Assembly (NCBI GenBank): GCA_900539915.1 | Contig: UQDU01000009.1 | Span: 1 to 60,313, forward strand | DNA length: 60,313 bases | Direction of reading: 5' to 3' | DNA from: an uncultured Bacteroidales bacterium | Lineage (GTDB): Bacteria; Bacteroidota; Bacteroidia; Bacteroidales; Muribaculaceae | Made by a program: the position numbers and the translations under genes | In this document: positions 1 to 9,860 of the stretch, one piece after another | Layout: every line of letters begins with the position of its first letter | Numbering within the stretch: position 1 is the first letter of the stretch | The notes under the pieces: model-generated | Told to the model about the DNA's origin: nothing | The model's database searches: none | Seen by the model: the letters and a program-made list of their open reading frames with translations, nothing else

Positions 1-37
1 CTTATCGTCGGCAGCGTCAGATGTGTATAAGAGACAG
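1..37 (+). other. Nextera/Tn5 sequencing adapter (artefact)
   Basis: Bases 5-37 match the Illumina Nextera read-1 transposase adapter, including the 19-base Tn5 mosaic end AGATGTGTATAAGAGACAG at 19-37. This is library-preparation sequence left on the contig end. Genomic sequence begins at about base 38, and nothing upstream of that should be interpreted biologically. Confidence 0.97.
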
Positions 38-123
38 CTTGTCTCCTCCCTAAAAGGCTAACCCACCCCATCTCGATTTAATATACTTTACCCATACTGT
101 CATAACGCCTGTTAAAGTATCGC

Positions 124-154
124 TTGGGGGGATATTCTTTTTTCCGTATCTTTG
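124..154 (+). promoter_or_regulatory. Bacteroidetes-type promoter of the acyltransferase gene
   Basis: TTG at 124-126, a 20-base spacer and TATCTTTG at 147-154 fit the TTTG-N19-21-TAnnTTTG promoter of Bacteroidetes primary sigma factor. Transcription would start near 160, ahead of the ATG at 189 and far ahead of the ATG at 314, which supports 189 as the native start. Confidence 0.5.
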
Positions 155-188
155 TGCAACCAATCTATCGTTGCAAATAAGTTTACTA

Positions 189-313
189 ATGTCATTTGAT
201 GCGCAATACACTAATTACAAGCATTTGACCCCCCCCATTTTGAATCTGCACGTGATGTCCGTCCCACTACTGCTAAACGTCAGGAATGGATTGACTGCCT
301 TCGCGGCATAACA
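189..313 (+). other. Out-of-frame N-terminal coding segment of the acyltransferase, with C8 tract
   Basis: An ATG at 189 opens a frame (MSFDAQYTNYKHLTPP...) that runs into a run of eight C at 229-236 and then leaves the frame of the downstream gene. With nine C the reading would continue ...PPPHFESARDVRP... and RQEWIDCLRGIT directly into the MLLVVITHCE start at 314. The WIDxLRGI segment is the conserved N-terminus of acyltransferase-3 proteins, so this is a displaced piece of the same gene. The cause is either slipped-strand variation or a one-base sequence error. Confidence 0.75.
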
Positions 314-1303
314 ATGCTACTTGTCGTCATCACACATTGTGAGACATATCTGGCGGCACATCATTCAGTTATATCAAACTTCTGCTTAGCGTTCAGGATG
401 CCGCTATTCTTTTATATAAGCGGATATTTCGCATATTCTTCAAAGTTAAAAATCAATAGTCCTAAAACAATCATCCAACCAATTCGCCGCAGAATAATAG
501 GAGTATTAATACCCACTATTATATTTTGCGGACTTTTTTGTTTACTGCTTGACTGGCTCGGTGCCATGTCATTATCAGAGGTTATTCATGACAGTCAGAA
601 GGGTGGTTATTGGTTTACGATAGTATCATTTACAATTTTCATGTTATGTTTACCTCTAATACTCGTCTCTAATAGTCCATCCTTGAAATCTCACACTAAG
701 ACGGCACTTATCCTCTTTGTGATGGCATTTTCTGCATGGTCAAGGGATTATCTTGTATCCCATTGGATTAATTATGAATTCGTCAGTATATCTTCTTTAG
801 AATACACGCTTGAATATCTACCATATTTCGCACTTGGTATTTTAACTCACATTAATCTGCCTATCCTCCATGACAAGCTTGACCGATGGTGGATTATTGT
901 AGGCATAGTGGCCATCTATCTTATAGCCTCAGCCTATGCTCCCAACCTGAAATATAGACATCTGGATTTCCGCTTTTTCCCTTTTATCTCGATTTTCCTG
1001 ATAGCACTTTTTCTTATATTCTACAGATTAAGAGGGATACTTCACAGTGCCAATCCCGTAGGCAGATCATTATCTTATATTGGTCGCAATACACTACAGA
1101 TCTATTTAATGCACTATTTTATTGTAATCCTTTTCTCAATAGAGTCTGTACAGTTGCTGCACGACTGGAAATCAATTGATCTCGACTACATGTTTCCACT
1201 GACCATTACTGTGTCCATACTGATAATATGTCTATGCCTTGGAATGGACATGCTTCTGAGGACCTTAAAAATCAGACATTTCTTCTTCCCCAAATATAAA
1301 TGA
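314..1303 (+). CDS. Acyltransferase family 3 membrane protein (N-terminus shifted out of frame)
   Basis: Integral membrane acyltransferase of the acyltransferase-3/OafA type, which usually transfers acetyl or other acyl groups to surface polysaccharides. The open frame gives 329 residues with about nine or ten hydrophobic segments. The early VVITHCE segment carries the expected histidine of the first helix, and FRMPLFFYISGYF is the typical second-helix signature. The family N-terminus (WIDCLRGIT) is encoded just upstream but in another frame across a C8 tract, so the product as sequenced would be truncated or made only by frameshift. It stands alone with its own promoter at 124-154. The exact substrate cannot be told from the sequence. 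Confidence 0.8.
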   Translation: MLLVVITHCETYLAAHHSVISNFCLAFRMPLFFYISGYFAYSSKLKINSPKTIIQPIRRRIIGVLIPTIIFCGLFCLLLDWLGAMSLSEVIHDSQKGGYWFTIVSFTIFMLCLPLILVSNSPSLKSHTKTALILFVMAFSAWSRDYLVSHWINYEFVSISSLEYTLEYLPYFALGILTHINLPILHDKLDRWWIIVGIVAIYLIASAYAPNLKYRHLDFRFFPFISIFLIALFLIFYRLRGILHSANPVGRSLSYIGRNTLQIYLMHYFIVILFSIESVQLLHDWKSIDLDYMFPLTITVSILIICLCLGMDMLLRTLKIRHFFFPKYK

Positions 1304-1350
1304 GGGAGAAATGATTAATATGGGTTAAAAGGGAGGGGGCGGGCAATGTT

Positions 1351-1375
1351 TGGCACGATAATTGCGTTATATTTG
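1351..1375 (+). promoter_or_regulatory. Sigma-54 promoter upstream of clpC (overlapped by a TAnnTTTG box)
   Basis: TGGCACGATAATTGCG at 1351-1366 matches the sigma-54 consensus TGGCACG-N4-TTGC, with GG (1352-1353) and GC (1364-1365) exactly 12 bases apart. Transcription would start near 1377, about 100 bases before the ATG at 1478. TATATTTG at 1368-1375, which resembles the primary sigma -7 box, lies immediately downstream, so two polymerases could use the same region. No activator site was identified. Confidence 0.75.
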
Positions 1376-1477
1376 TTATAGTACTATGTGGACGTGCTTC
1401 GGTTCATCACTTTTCAAGAGGCACGGACCATGACAACAAACTGAGTAATTAACCCCTATCCTCTATATTCCTGTTTA

Positions 1478-4060
1478 ATGGACATAAATTTCTCTAACGA
1501 ACTCAAAGAGGTGCTCTCTCAGAGCCATCAGGAGGCTATCAGGCATAACAACAAGATTATCACGCCGGCCCACCTGCTGCTCGCTCTGATGTCTGCATCG
1601 GACGACAGGCCTTTCAAGCTTATCGAAAGGGCTTCATCGGCCGACACTTCTGCATACGAACTCAAACAGGCCCTCGACACACGGCTATTCGAGTCGTCGC
1701 TTGAGAGCGGAGATGACACTCCTGTCACACCTGCCGAGGTGTCGGTCAGCGATGTGACAAGCCGTATCCTCAAACTCAGCGCACTCGAGAGCCGTATGCT
1801 TAAAAGCGGCATGGTGCTCCCGGAGCATCTGCTGCTGGCCATATTCCACAATTCAGAGACCCAGGAGAGCGACTATATGAAGTATTTCCACAAGGCCGGA
1901 GTCAACTATCAGAGCCTCGTACAGCAGCTCAATGAAAGCGCTCCGGAGTCAGCTGTTCCTCAGGCAAGTCTTGCCGATGACGATGAGGATGAAGACGAAG
2001 CCGACGACCTGCCCTATGACAGCGGCAACGGCGGCGCGGCCGAATCTTCATCAGCCGGTAAGGCATCGTCAAAGCAAAGCTCAAGCCGCCGCACAACTAC
2101 CGATACCCCGGCGCTTGACAAATTCGGCTACGACATGACACGTGCCGCCGAAGAGAACAGGCTTGACCCTGTGGTCGGCCGTGAGACCGAAATCGAACGC
2201 CTCGCCCAGGTGCTAAGCCGACGCAAGAAGAACAATCCCGTGCTCATCGGTGAGCCGGGCGTAGGTAAAAGCGCGATAGTCGAAGGTCTGGCTCTACGCA
2301 TCGTAAAGCGTCAGGTGTCACGTATCCTCTTCAACAAGCGTGTCATCTCGCTCGACATGGCCTCACTCGTGGCCGGAACGAAATACCGTGGACAGTTTGA
2401 GGAACGCATCAAGGCTGTGCTCAACGAACTGAGCAAAAACCGCGACATAATCCTCTTTATCGATGAAATCCACACTATAGTGGGTGCAGGTAATGCCCCG
2501 GGCTCTATGGATGCGGCAAATATGCTCAAACCGGCCCTTGCACGCGGCGAAATACAGTGCATCGGTGCCACTACCCTTGACGAGTACCGCAACAACATTG
2601 AGAAAGACGGTGCTCTCGAACGCCGTTTCCAGAAGGTCATGGTAGAGCCGACATCGGCCGAAGAGACATTGACGATACTCCGCAATATCAAAGACAAATA
2701 CGAGGAGCACCACAATGTCAACTTCACCGATGCCGCCCTTGAAGCATGTGTAAACCTGACCGAACGGTATGTCTCTGACCGCAATTTCCCCGACAAGGCC
2801 ATAGATGCCCTTGATGAGGCAGCCTCACGTGTACATATCACCAATATTGCGGTCCCCGAAGAAATCGAGGCTCTCGAAAACAAGGTGGAGGAATTAGGCC
2901 GAAGCAAACTTGCTGCCGCTCATGCTCAGGATTTCGAACGCGCAGCCGCTTTCCGTGATGAGGAAACCAAATTGCGTGAAGACCTTCGCACCGCCACCGA
3001 ACGCTGGGAAAAGCAGCTTGAAAGCCAGCGAGAGACCGTCGACGAGGACAAAGTGGCCGAAGTAGTGGCCATGATGACAGGTGTGCCGGTGCAGCGAGTG
3101 GCACAAGCCGAGGGAAAACGCCTGATGGAGATGGGCGATGACCTCAAAAAAGCCATCATCGGCCAGGACACAGCCATTGACACCCTTGTAAAGGCTATCC
3201 GTCGCAACCGTGTAGGCCTCAAGGACCCGAAGAAGCCCATCGGAACATTCCTCTTCCTCGGACCGACAGGTGTAGGCAAAACCCATCTCGCTAAGAAACT
3301 GGCCGAGAAGCTGTTTGACTCCGCCGACACCCTCATACGCATAGACATGAGCGAATATATGGAAAAATTCACCGTGTCACGCCTCGTGGGTGCGCCTCCC
3401 GGATATGTAGGCTATGAGGAGGGCGGACAGCTGACCGAGAAAGTGCGCCGACACCCCTACTCCATCGTGCTTCTTGACGAAATCGAGAAAGCGCATCCCG
3501 ACGTGTTCAATCTGCTGCTGCAGGTGATGGACGAAGGCCATCTGACCGACAGCCTCGGACGCAAAATCGACTTCAAAAACACGGTGCTGATAATGACGAG
3601 CAACATCGGCAGCCGTCAGCTCAAGGACTTCGGCAGCGGCGTGGGATTCAATACACCCAAAGCCTCTGACAGCGAATACTCCCAGAGCATCATCCGCAAG
3701 GCACTCAACAAGGCCTTCTCTCCCGAGTTTCTCAACCGTATCGATGACATCATCACCTTCGACTCGCTCGACCGTGATGCCATCTTCAAAATCATCGATA
3801 TCGAACTCGCCGGATTCCGTCAGCGACTCGAGCAGATGGGTTACACCCTCAACATCACCGAAGAAGCCAAGAACTTCATCGCTGACAAGGGCTATGACGC
3901 ACAGTACGGTGCCCGTCCCCTCAAGCGGTCAATACAGAAATACCTTGAGGACCCCTTGGCCGAACTGATCATAGTAGAGCCGAAATCCAAGGATGAGCAT
4001 AAGACCATCAACGTCACCCTCAATCCTGACCAGACAGCAGTCCACTGCGAGATAGTCTGA
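1478..4060 (+). CDS. clpC: ATP-dependent Clp protease ATP-binding subunit ClpC
   Basis: HSP100 AAA+ unfoldase that feeds substrates to ClpP in the cytoplasm. The 860 residues contain an N-terminal pair of Clp-N repeats (about 1-150), an acidic and Ser-rich linker (about 165-210), a first AAA+ domain with Walker A GEPGVGKS near 258 and DEIH near 328, and a UVR-type middle segment (about 466-505). The UVR segment separates ClpC from ClpB, which carries a long coiled coil there. A second AAA+ domain has GPTGVGKT near 595, and a VGF tripeptide near 720 fits the ClpP-docking loop. It is a single-gene unit behind a sigma-54-like promoter and is followed by a strong terminator at 4082-4117. Stress-responsive expression is inferred. 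Confidence 0.93.
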   Translation: MDINFSNELKEVLSQSHQEAIRHNNKIITPAHLLLALMSASDDRPFKLIERASSADTSAYELKQALDTRLFESSLESGDDTPVTPAEVSVSDVTSRILKLSALESRMLKSGMVLPEHLLLAIFHNSETQESDYMKYFHKAGVNYQSLVQQLNESAPESAVPQASLADDDEDEDEADDLPYDSGNGGAAESSSAGKASSKQSSSRRTTTDTPALDKFGYDMTRAAEENRLDPVVGRETEIERLAQVLSRRKKNNPVLIGEPGVGKSAIVEGLALRIVKRQVSRILFNKRVISLDMASLVAGTKYRGQFEERIKAVLNELSKNRDIILFIDEIHTIVGAGNAPGSMDAANMLKPALARGEIQCIGATTLDEYRNNIEKDGALERRFQKVMVEPTSAEETLTILRNIKDKYEEHHNVNFTDAALEACVNLTERYVSDRNFPDKAIDALDEAASRVHITNIAVPEEIEALENKVEELGRSKLAAAHAQDFERAAAFRDEETKLREDLRTATERWEKQLESQRETVDEDKVAEVVAMMTGVPVQRVAQAEGKRLMEMGDDLKKAIIGQDTAIDTLVKAIRRNRVGLKDPKKPIGTFLFLGPTGVGKTHLAKKLAEKLFDSADTLIRIDMSEYMEKFTVSRLVGAPPGYVGYEEGGQLTEKVRRHPYSIVLLDEIEKAHPDVFNLLLQVMDEGHLTDSLGRKIDFKNTVLIMTSNIGSRQLKDFGSGVGFNTPKASDSEYSQSIIRKALNKAFSPEFLNRIDDIITFDSLDRDAIFKIIDIELAGFRQRLEQMGYTLNITEEAKNFIADKGYDAQYGARPLKRSIQKYLEDPLAELIIVEPKSKDEHKTINVTLNPDQTAVHCEIV

Positions 4061-4081
4061 TTACACACCCTCATTATAGCG

Positions 4082-4117
4082 AAGTGGTCCATGCATGCCG
4101 ACATGTATGGACCACTT
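4082..4117 (+). terminator. Rho-independent terminator after clpC
   Basis: An 11-base perfect stem (AAGTGGTCCAT at 4082-4092 with ATGGACCACTT at 4107-4117) is followed by TAATTGTT. It closes the clpC transcription unit before the GH97 gene. Confidence 0.75.
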
Positions 4118-4289
4118 TAATTGTTATGCACTTTACTCCGTGGTTACGGAATCGCGGAGCCTAGTTGCATGCTATAATCCTCATAGCATCTATAAAGGGA
4201 TTATTTCGGGATTTTGCTTAATTTTGCATCCATAGCATTGTAACCTATTTCATTTATCAGCACATACACATCCTACCAAATAACCAGTC

Positions 4290-6275
4290 ATGAAACATAT
4301 CTTACTGCCCATACTTGCCTGGGCAATCGGTGCCGGGACATCGTCGGCAGCCACGGTATCTGTAACTTCGCCGGACGGGCGCATCGCAGCAAACATACAA
4401 TCCGGCGACAGCCTGACGTACAGCATCGCCATAGATGGACGCACCGTCATGCAACCGTCGACCATAGGTCTGACGCTGGCCGATGGCCGACATATCGGTA
4501 ATGGAAAAGCAAAAACCGTGTCACGGCGCAAAGTCGACGACACGGTAGCGACTCCTTTTTACAGGCACACATCGGTGCCCGACAGATACAACGAGCTTAC
4601 ACTACGTCTGTCAAAAGACTGGGATGTGATATTTCGTGCGTACAATGACGGCATAGCATACAGATTTGTCACTCGCTGCAAAAACCCATTTGAAATAAAA
4701 GATGAGACAGCGCGTTTCCGTTTCCCTGCCGATGCCAAGGCCTGGGCTCCGTATGCCAATGTGGCAGCCGGTTCAACCTTCGAGCAGCAGTTCAACAACA
4801 GTTTCGAGAACACCTACCACTCTGCTCCACTTGACAGCCTTGACAGCCGTCGGCTTATATTTCTGCCTATGGCCGTAGAGCCTGACTCAGCGGTAAAAGT
4901 GCTCATCACAGAGTCGGCACTGGAAAACTATCCGGGCATGTTTGTCAACACAGCAGCAACTCCGGGGACTCTGAACGCCGTATTTGCCCCACGTCCGAGC
5001 AAACGCCATCAGGGCGGACACAACAATCTACAGATGCTTGTAGACGAGCGCGAGGACTACATAGCGTCAGTCAGTGCCCCCAGAGCTTTCCCATGGCGCA
5101 TAGCCGTAGTCGCCGACAATGATTCGGTGCTTGCATCCACAAATCTCAGCTATCTGCTCGGCGAGCCGTCGCGCCTTGATGACATATCATGGATAAAGCC
5201 CGGCAAAGTGGCATGGGACTGGTGGAACGACTGGAATCTGCGCGGAGTAGATTTCAAGACCGGCGTCAACAATGACACCTACAAAGCTTATATAGATTTC
5301 GCGTCACGCAACGGCATAGAATATGTAATCCTTGACGAGGGCTGGGCCGTCAACGGCGAGGCAGACCTGATGAAAGTAGTGCCCGAAATAGACCTGCCCA
5401 TGCTCGTGGAGTATGCCGACAAGGCAGATGTAGGACTGATACTCTGGGCCGGCTACCATGCCTTTGACCGTGACATGGAGCATGTGTGCAAGCACTATGC
5501 CGACATGGGCATCAAAGGTTTCAAGGTGGACTTCATGGACCATGACGACCAGCTGATGACAGACTTCAACTATCGCGCCGCCGAGACCGCCGCACGCCAC
5601 AAACTGATACTCGACCTCCACGGCACGAGCAAACCTGCCGGACTCAACCGCACATGGCCCAACGTGCTCAATTTCGAGGGTGTACACGGACTTGAACAGA
5701 TGAAATGGGCACTCCCGACAGTTGACCAGGTCACTTATGACGTACAGATACCATTTCTGCGCCAAGCCGCCGGCCCCATGGACTACACACAGGGAGCCAT
5801 GCGCAATGCCTCCCGAGGAAACTACCAGCCTGTCTACAACGACCCAATGAGCCAGGGTACACGTTGCCGCCAGCTCGCACTGTATATGGTATTCGACTCC
5901 CCTTTCAACATGCTGTGTGACACCCCAATGAACTATGATGACGAGCCGGAATGCAAGGAATTCATCGTGTCGGTGCCCACTGTCTGGGACGAGACTCGCA
6001 TCCTGAAGGCCTCGCTCGGCGAATACATCGTCACGGCACGCCGCAAAGGTGACCGATGGTATATAGGCGGCATAACCGACTGGACTCCACGCGACATAGA
6101 GATAGACCTCAGCTTCATCGCCCCGGGCGAACAGACGTTAGAACTGTTTGCCGACGGCATCAATGCCGACCGCAACGCCCGAGACTATACCCACACCAAG
6201 GTCAAAACAGCCCCTGACGGCAAGCTGCGCATACATCTCGCTCCGGGAGGAGGCTTTGCCCTGCTTACTGTCTGA
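4290..6275 (+). CDS. Glycoside hydrolase family 97 protein, retaining type (probable alpha-galactosidase)
   Basis: Secreted or periplasmic glycosidase of the SusB family with an N-terminal signal peptide (MKHILLPILAWAIGAGTSSA). The 661-residue length, the WDWWNDWNLRGVDFKTGVN motif, the ILDEGWA motif and the C-terminal beta domain fit GH97. Asp414 in GFKVDFMDHDDQ lies where the nucleophile of the retaining GH97 branch (alpha-galactosidase-like, as in BtGH97b) sits; inverting SusB-type enzymes lack it. Alpha-galactosidase activity is therefore more likely than alpha-glucosidase, by inference from the family. A TAATTTTG -7 box at 4219-4226 lies 63 bases upstream. No SusC/D pair is adjacent, so this is not part of a canonical polysaccharide utilisation locus here. 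Confidence 0.9.
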   Translation: MKHILLPILAWAIGAGTSSAATVSVTSPDGRIAANIQSGDSLTYSIAIDGRTVMQPSTIGLTLADGRHIGNGKAKTVSRRKVDDTVATPFYRHTSVPDRYNELTLRLSKDWDVIFRAYNDGIAYRFVTRCKNPFEIKDETARFRFPADAKAWAPYANVAAGSTFEQQFNNSFENTYHSAPLDSLDSRRLIFLPMAVEPDSAVKVLITESALENYPGMFVNTAATPGTLNAVFAPRPSKRHQGGHNNLQMLVDEREDYIASVSAPRAFPWRIAVVADNDSVLASTNLSYLLGEPSRLDDISWIKPGKVAWDWWNDWNLRGVDFKTGVNNDTYKAYIDFASRNGIEYVILDEGWAVNGEADLMKVVPEIDLPMLVEYADKADVGLILWAGYHAFDRDMEHVCKHYADMGIKGFKVDFMDHDDQLMTDFNYRAAETAARHKLILDLHGTSKPAGLNRTWPNVLNFEGVHGLEQMKWALPTVDQVTYDVQIPFLRQAAGPMDYTQGAMRNASRGNYQPVYNDPMSQGTRCRQLALYMVFDSPFNMLCDTPMNYDDEPECKEFIVSVPTVWDETRILKASLGEYIVTARRKGDRWYIGGITDWTPRDIEIDLSFIAPGEQTLELFADGINADRNARDYTHTKVKTAPDGKLRIHLAPGGGFALLTV

Positions 6276-6344
6276 GCCACGGCGGCAGCCCCCACATTAT
6301 CCTCAACTTTCAGAATGCAATAGGATGATTGGGAAGATTTTCGT

Positions 6345-6352
6345 AAATTTGT
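6345..6352 (+). promoter_or_regulatory. TAnnTTTG -7 box upstream of hisS
   Basis: TAAATTTG sits 43 bases before the hisS ATG. No good upstream TTTG was found at the expected 19-21-base spacing, so only the -7 element is supported. Confidence 0.45.
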
Positions 6353-6395
6353 AGGTTGAAACGGATTTGAAAACCGCTTATTTTTAAAATATATC

Positions 6396-7760
6396 ATGGC
6401 TCAGAAACCATCCATCCCCAAAGGGACCCGCGACTTCACTCCAGCCGAGATGGGTCGCCGCAACTATATCTTTGATACAATACGCGAGGTGATGCGCCTC
6501 TACGGCTATGCCCCCATAGAAACCCCGGCAATGGAAAACCTCTCGACACTCATGGGCAAATACGGTGCCGAGGGCGACAAATTGCTCTTCAAGATTCTCA
6601 ACTCGGGCGATTACCTCCGCGGCATAGACATGAAGATGGTGGAAGATGGCGACTATGTGCATCTGACTCCGCAAATCAGCGAGAAAGGTCTGCGTTACGA
6701 CCTGACGGTCCCGTTTGCCCGTTTCGTCGTGCAGCACCGTGACCAGCTCACATTCCCGTTCAAGCGCAGTCAGATACAGCCTGTATGGCGTGCCGACCGA
6801 CCGCAGAAGGGACGTTACCGCGAATTTTACCAGTGTGACGCCGATGTCGTAGGCAGCGATTCGCTGCTCAACGAGGTTGAGCTGATTTCAATGATTGACG
6901 AGGTGTTCCGCCGCCTCGGAGTAAGAGTAATCATCAAGGTCAACAACCGTAAAGTGCTTGCCGGCATAGCCGAGATACTTGATGCCGCCGACAAAATCGT
7001 CGACATCACCGTAGCCATAGACAAAATAGACAAAATAGGCATAGAGAACGTAGAAAAAGAGCTGTCGGAACGTGGCCTGACAGACGACGCCATAGCAAAG
7101 CTGCGTCCGATTCTCCAGATGACAGGACCTATCGAAGACTGTCTCGACAACCTCCAGGAGATACTCAATGGCTCCGAGACAGGCCTCAAAGGTGTAGAGG
7201 AGCTTCGCGAAGTAATATCCGGAGTCAGAGGTGTGGGCATCAATGCGATGCTTGACCTTGATGTCAGCCTCGCCCGAGGACTCAACTACTACACCGGCAC
7301 CATCATCGAAGTCAAGGCACGCGATGTGGAGATAGGCAGCATTACGGGCGGCGGACGCTACGACAACCTCACCGGCATCTTCGGACTGCCCGGAGTAAGC
7401 GGCGTGGGTATATCATTTGGCGCCGACCGCATCTACGACGTGCTCAATGCCCTCGACCTCTACCCTGCCGAAGCGCGTCGCACCACCACCGTGCTGTTTG
7501 CCAACCTCGGCAAAGAGGAAGCGGCAGCCTCGCTCAAGATGATACACCGTCTGCGTGAAGCCGGCATCTCTGCCGAGATATATGCCGACGGCGGCAAGAT
7601 GAAGAAGCAGCTCGGCTATGCCAACTCCCTCTCCATCCCCTACGTAGCCATCATCGGCGAAACCGAGTTGTCGGAAGGCAAAGTCACCCTCAAAAACATG
7701 GTGACAGGCGAGCAGAACCTTCTGACCATTGACGAGGTTATAACCACAATAAACGGATAA
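6396..7760 (+). CDS. hisS: Histidine--tRNA ligase
   Basis: Class II aminoacyl-tRNA synthetase that charges tRNA-His. The 454-residue protein starts with the typical PKGTRDFTPAE segment. It carries motif 2 (RYDLTVPFARFV, then QPVWRADRPQKGRYREFYQCD), the HisA-like LDVSLARGLNYYTG segment and motif 3 around SGVGISFGADRIYDVL, followed by an alpha/beta anticodon-binding domain. It lies nine bases ahead of uvrB on the same strand and is probably co-transcribed with it. Confidence 0.96.
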   Translation: MAQKPSIPKGTRDFTPAEMGRRNYIFDTIREVMRLYGYAPIETPAMENLSTLMGKYGAEGDKLLFKILNSGDYLRGIDMKMVEDGDYVHLTPQISEKGLRYDLTVPFARFVVQHRDQLTFPFKRSQIQPVWRADRPQKGRYREFYQCDADVVGSDSLLNEVELISMIDEVFRRLGVRVIIKVNNRKVLAGIAEILDAADKIVDITVAIDKIDKIGIENVEKELSERGLTDDAIAKLRPILQMTGPIEDCLDNLQEILNGSETGLKGVEELREVISGVRGVGINAMLDLDVSLARGLNYYTGTIIEVKARDVEIGSITGGGRYDNLTGIFGLPGVSGVGISFGADRIYDVLNALDLYPAEARRTTTVLFANLGKEEAAASLKMIHRLREAGISAEIYADGGKMKKQLGYANSLSIPYVAIIGETELSEGKVTLKNMVTGEQNLLTIDEVITTING

Positions 7761-7769
7761 ATCCAAACA

Positions 7770-9851
<2,082 letters not shown>

Positions 9852-9860
9852 CCTTACTAC

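Noticed and set aside
83..120. Hairpin ATACTTTA/TAAAGTAT as a terminator of an earlier gene
   Set aside because: Only eight AT-rich pairs with a 22-base loop, next to an adapter-bearing contig end; too weak to assign.
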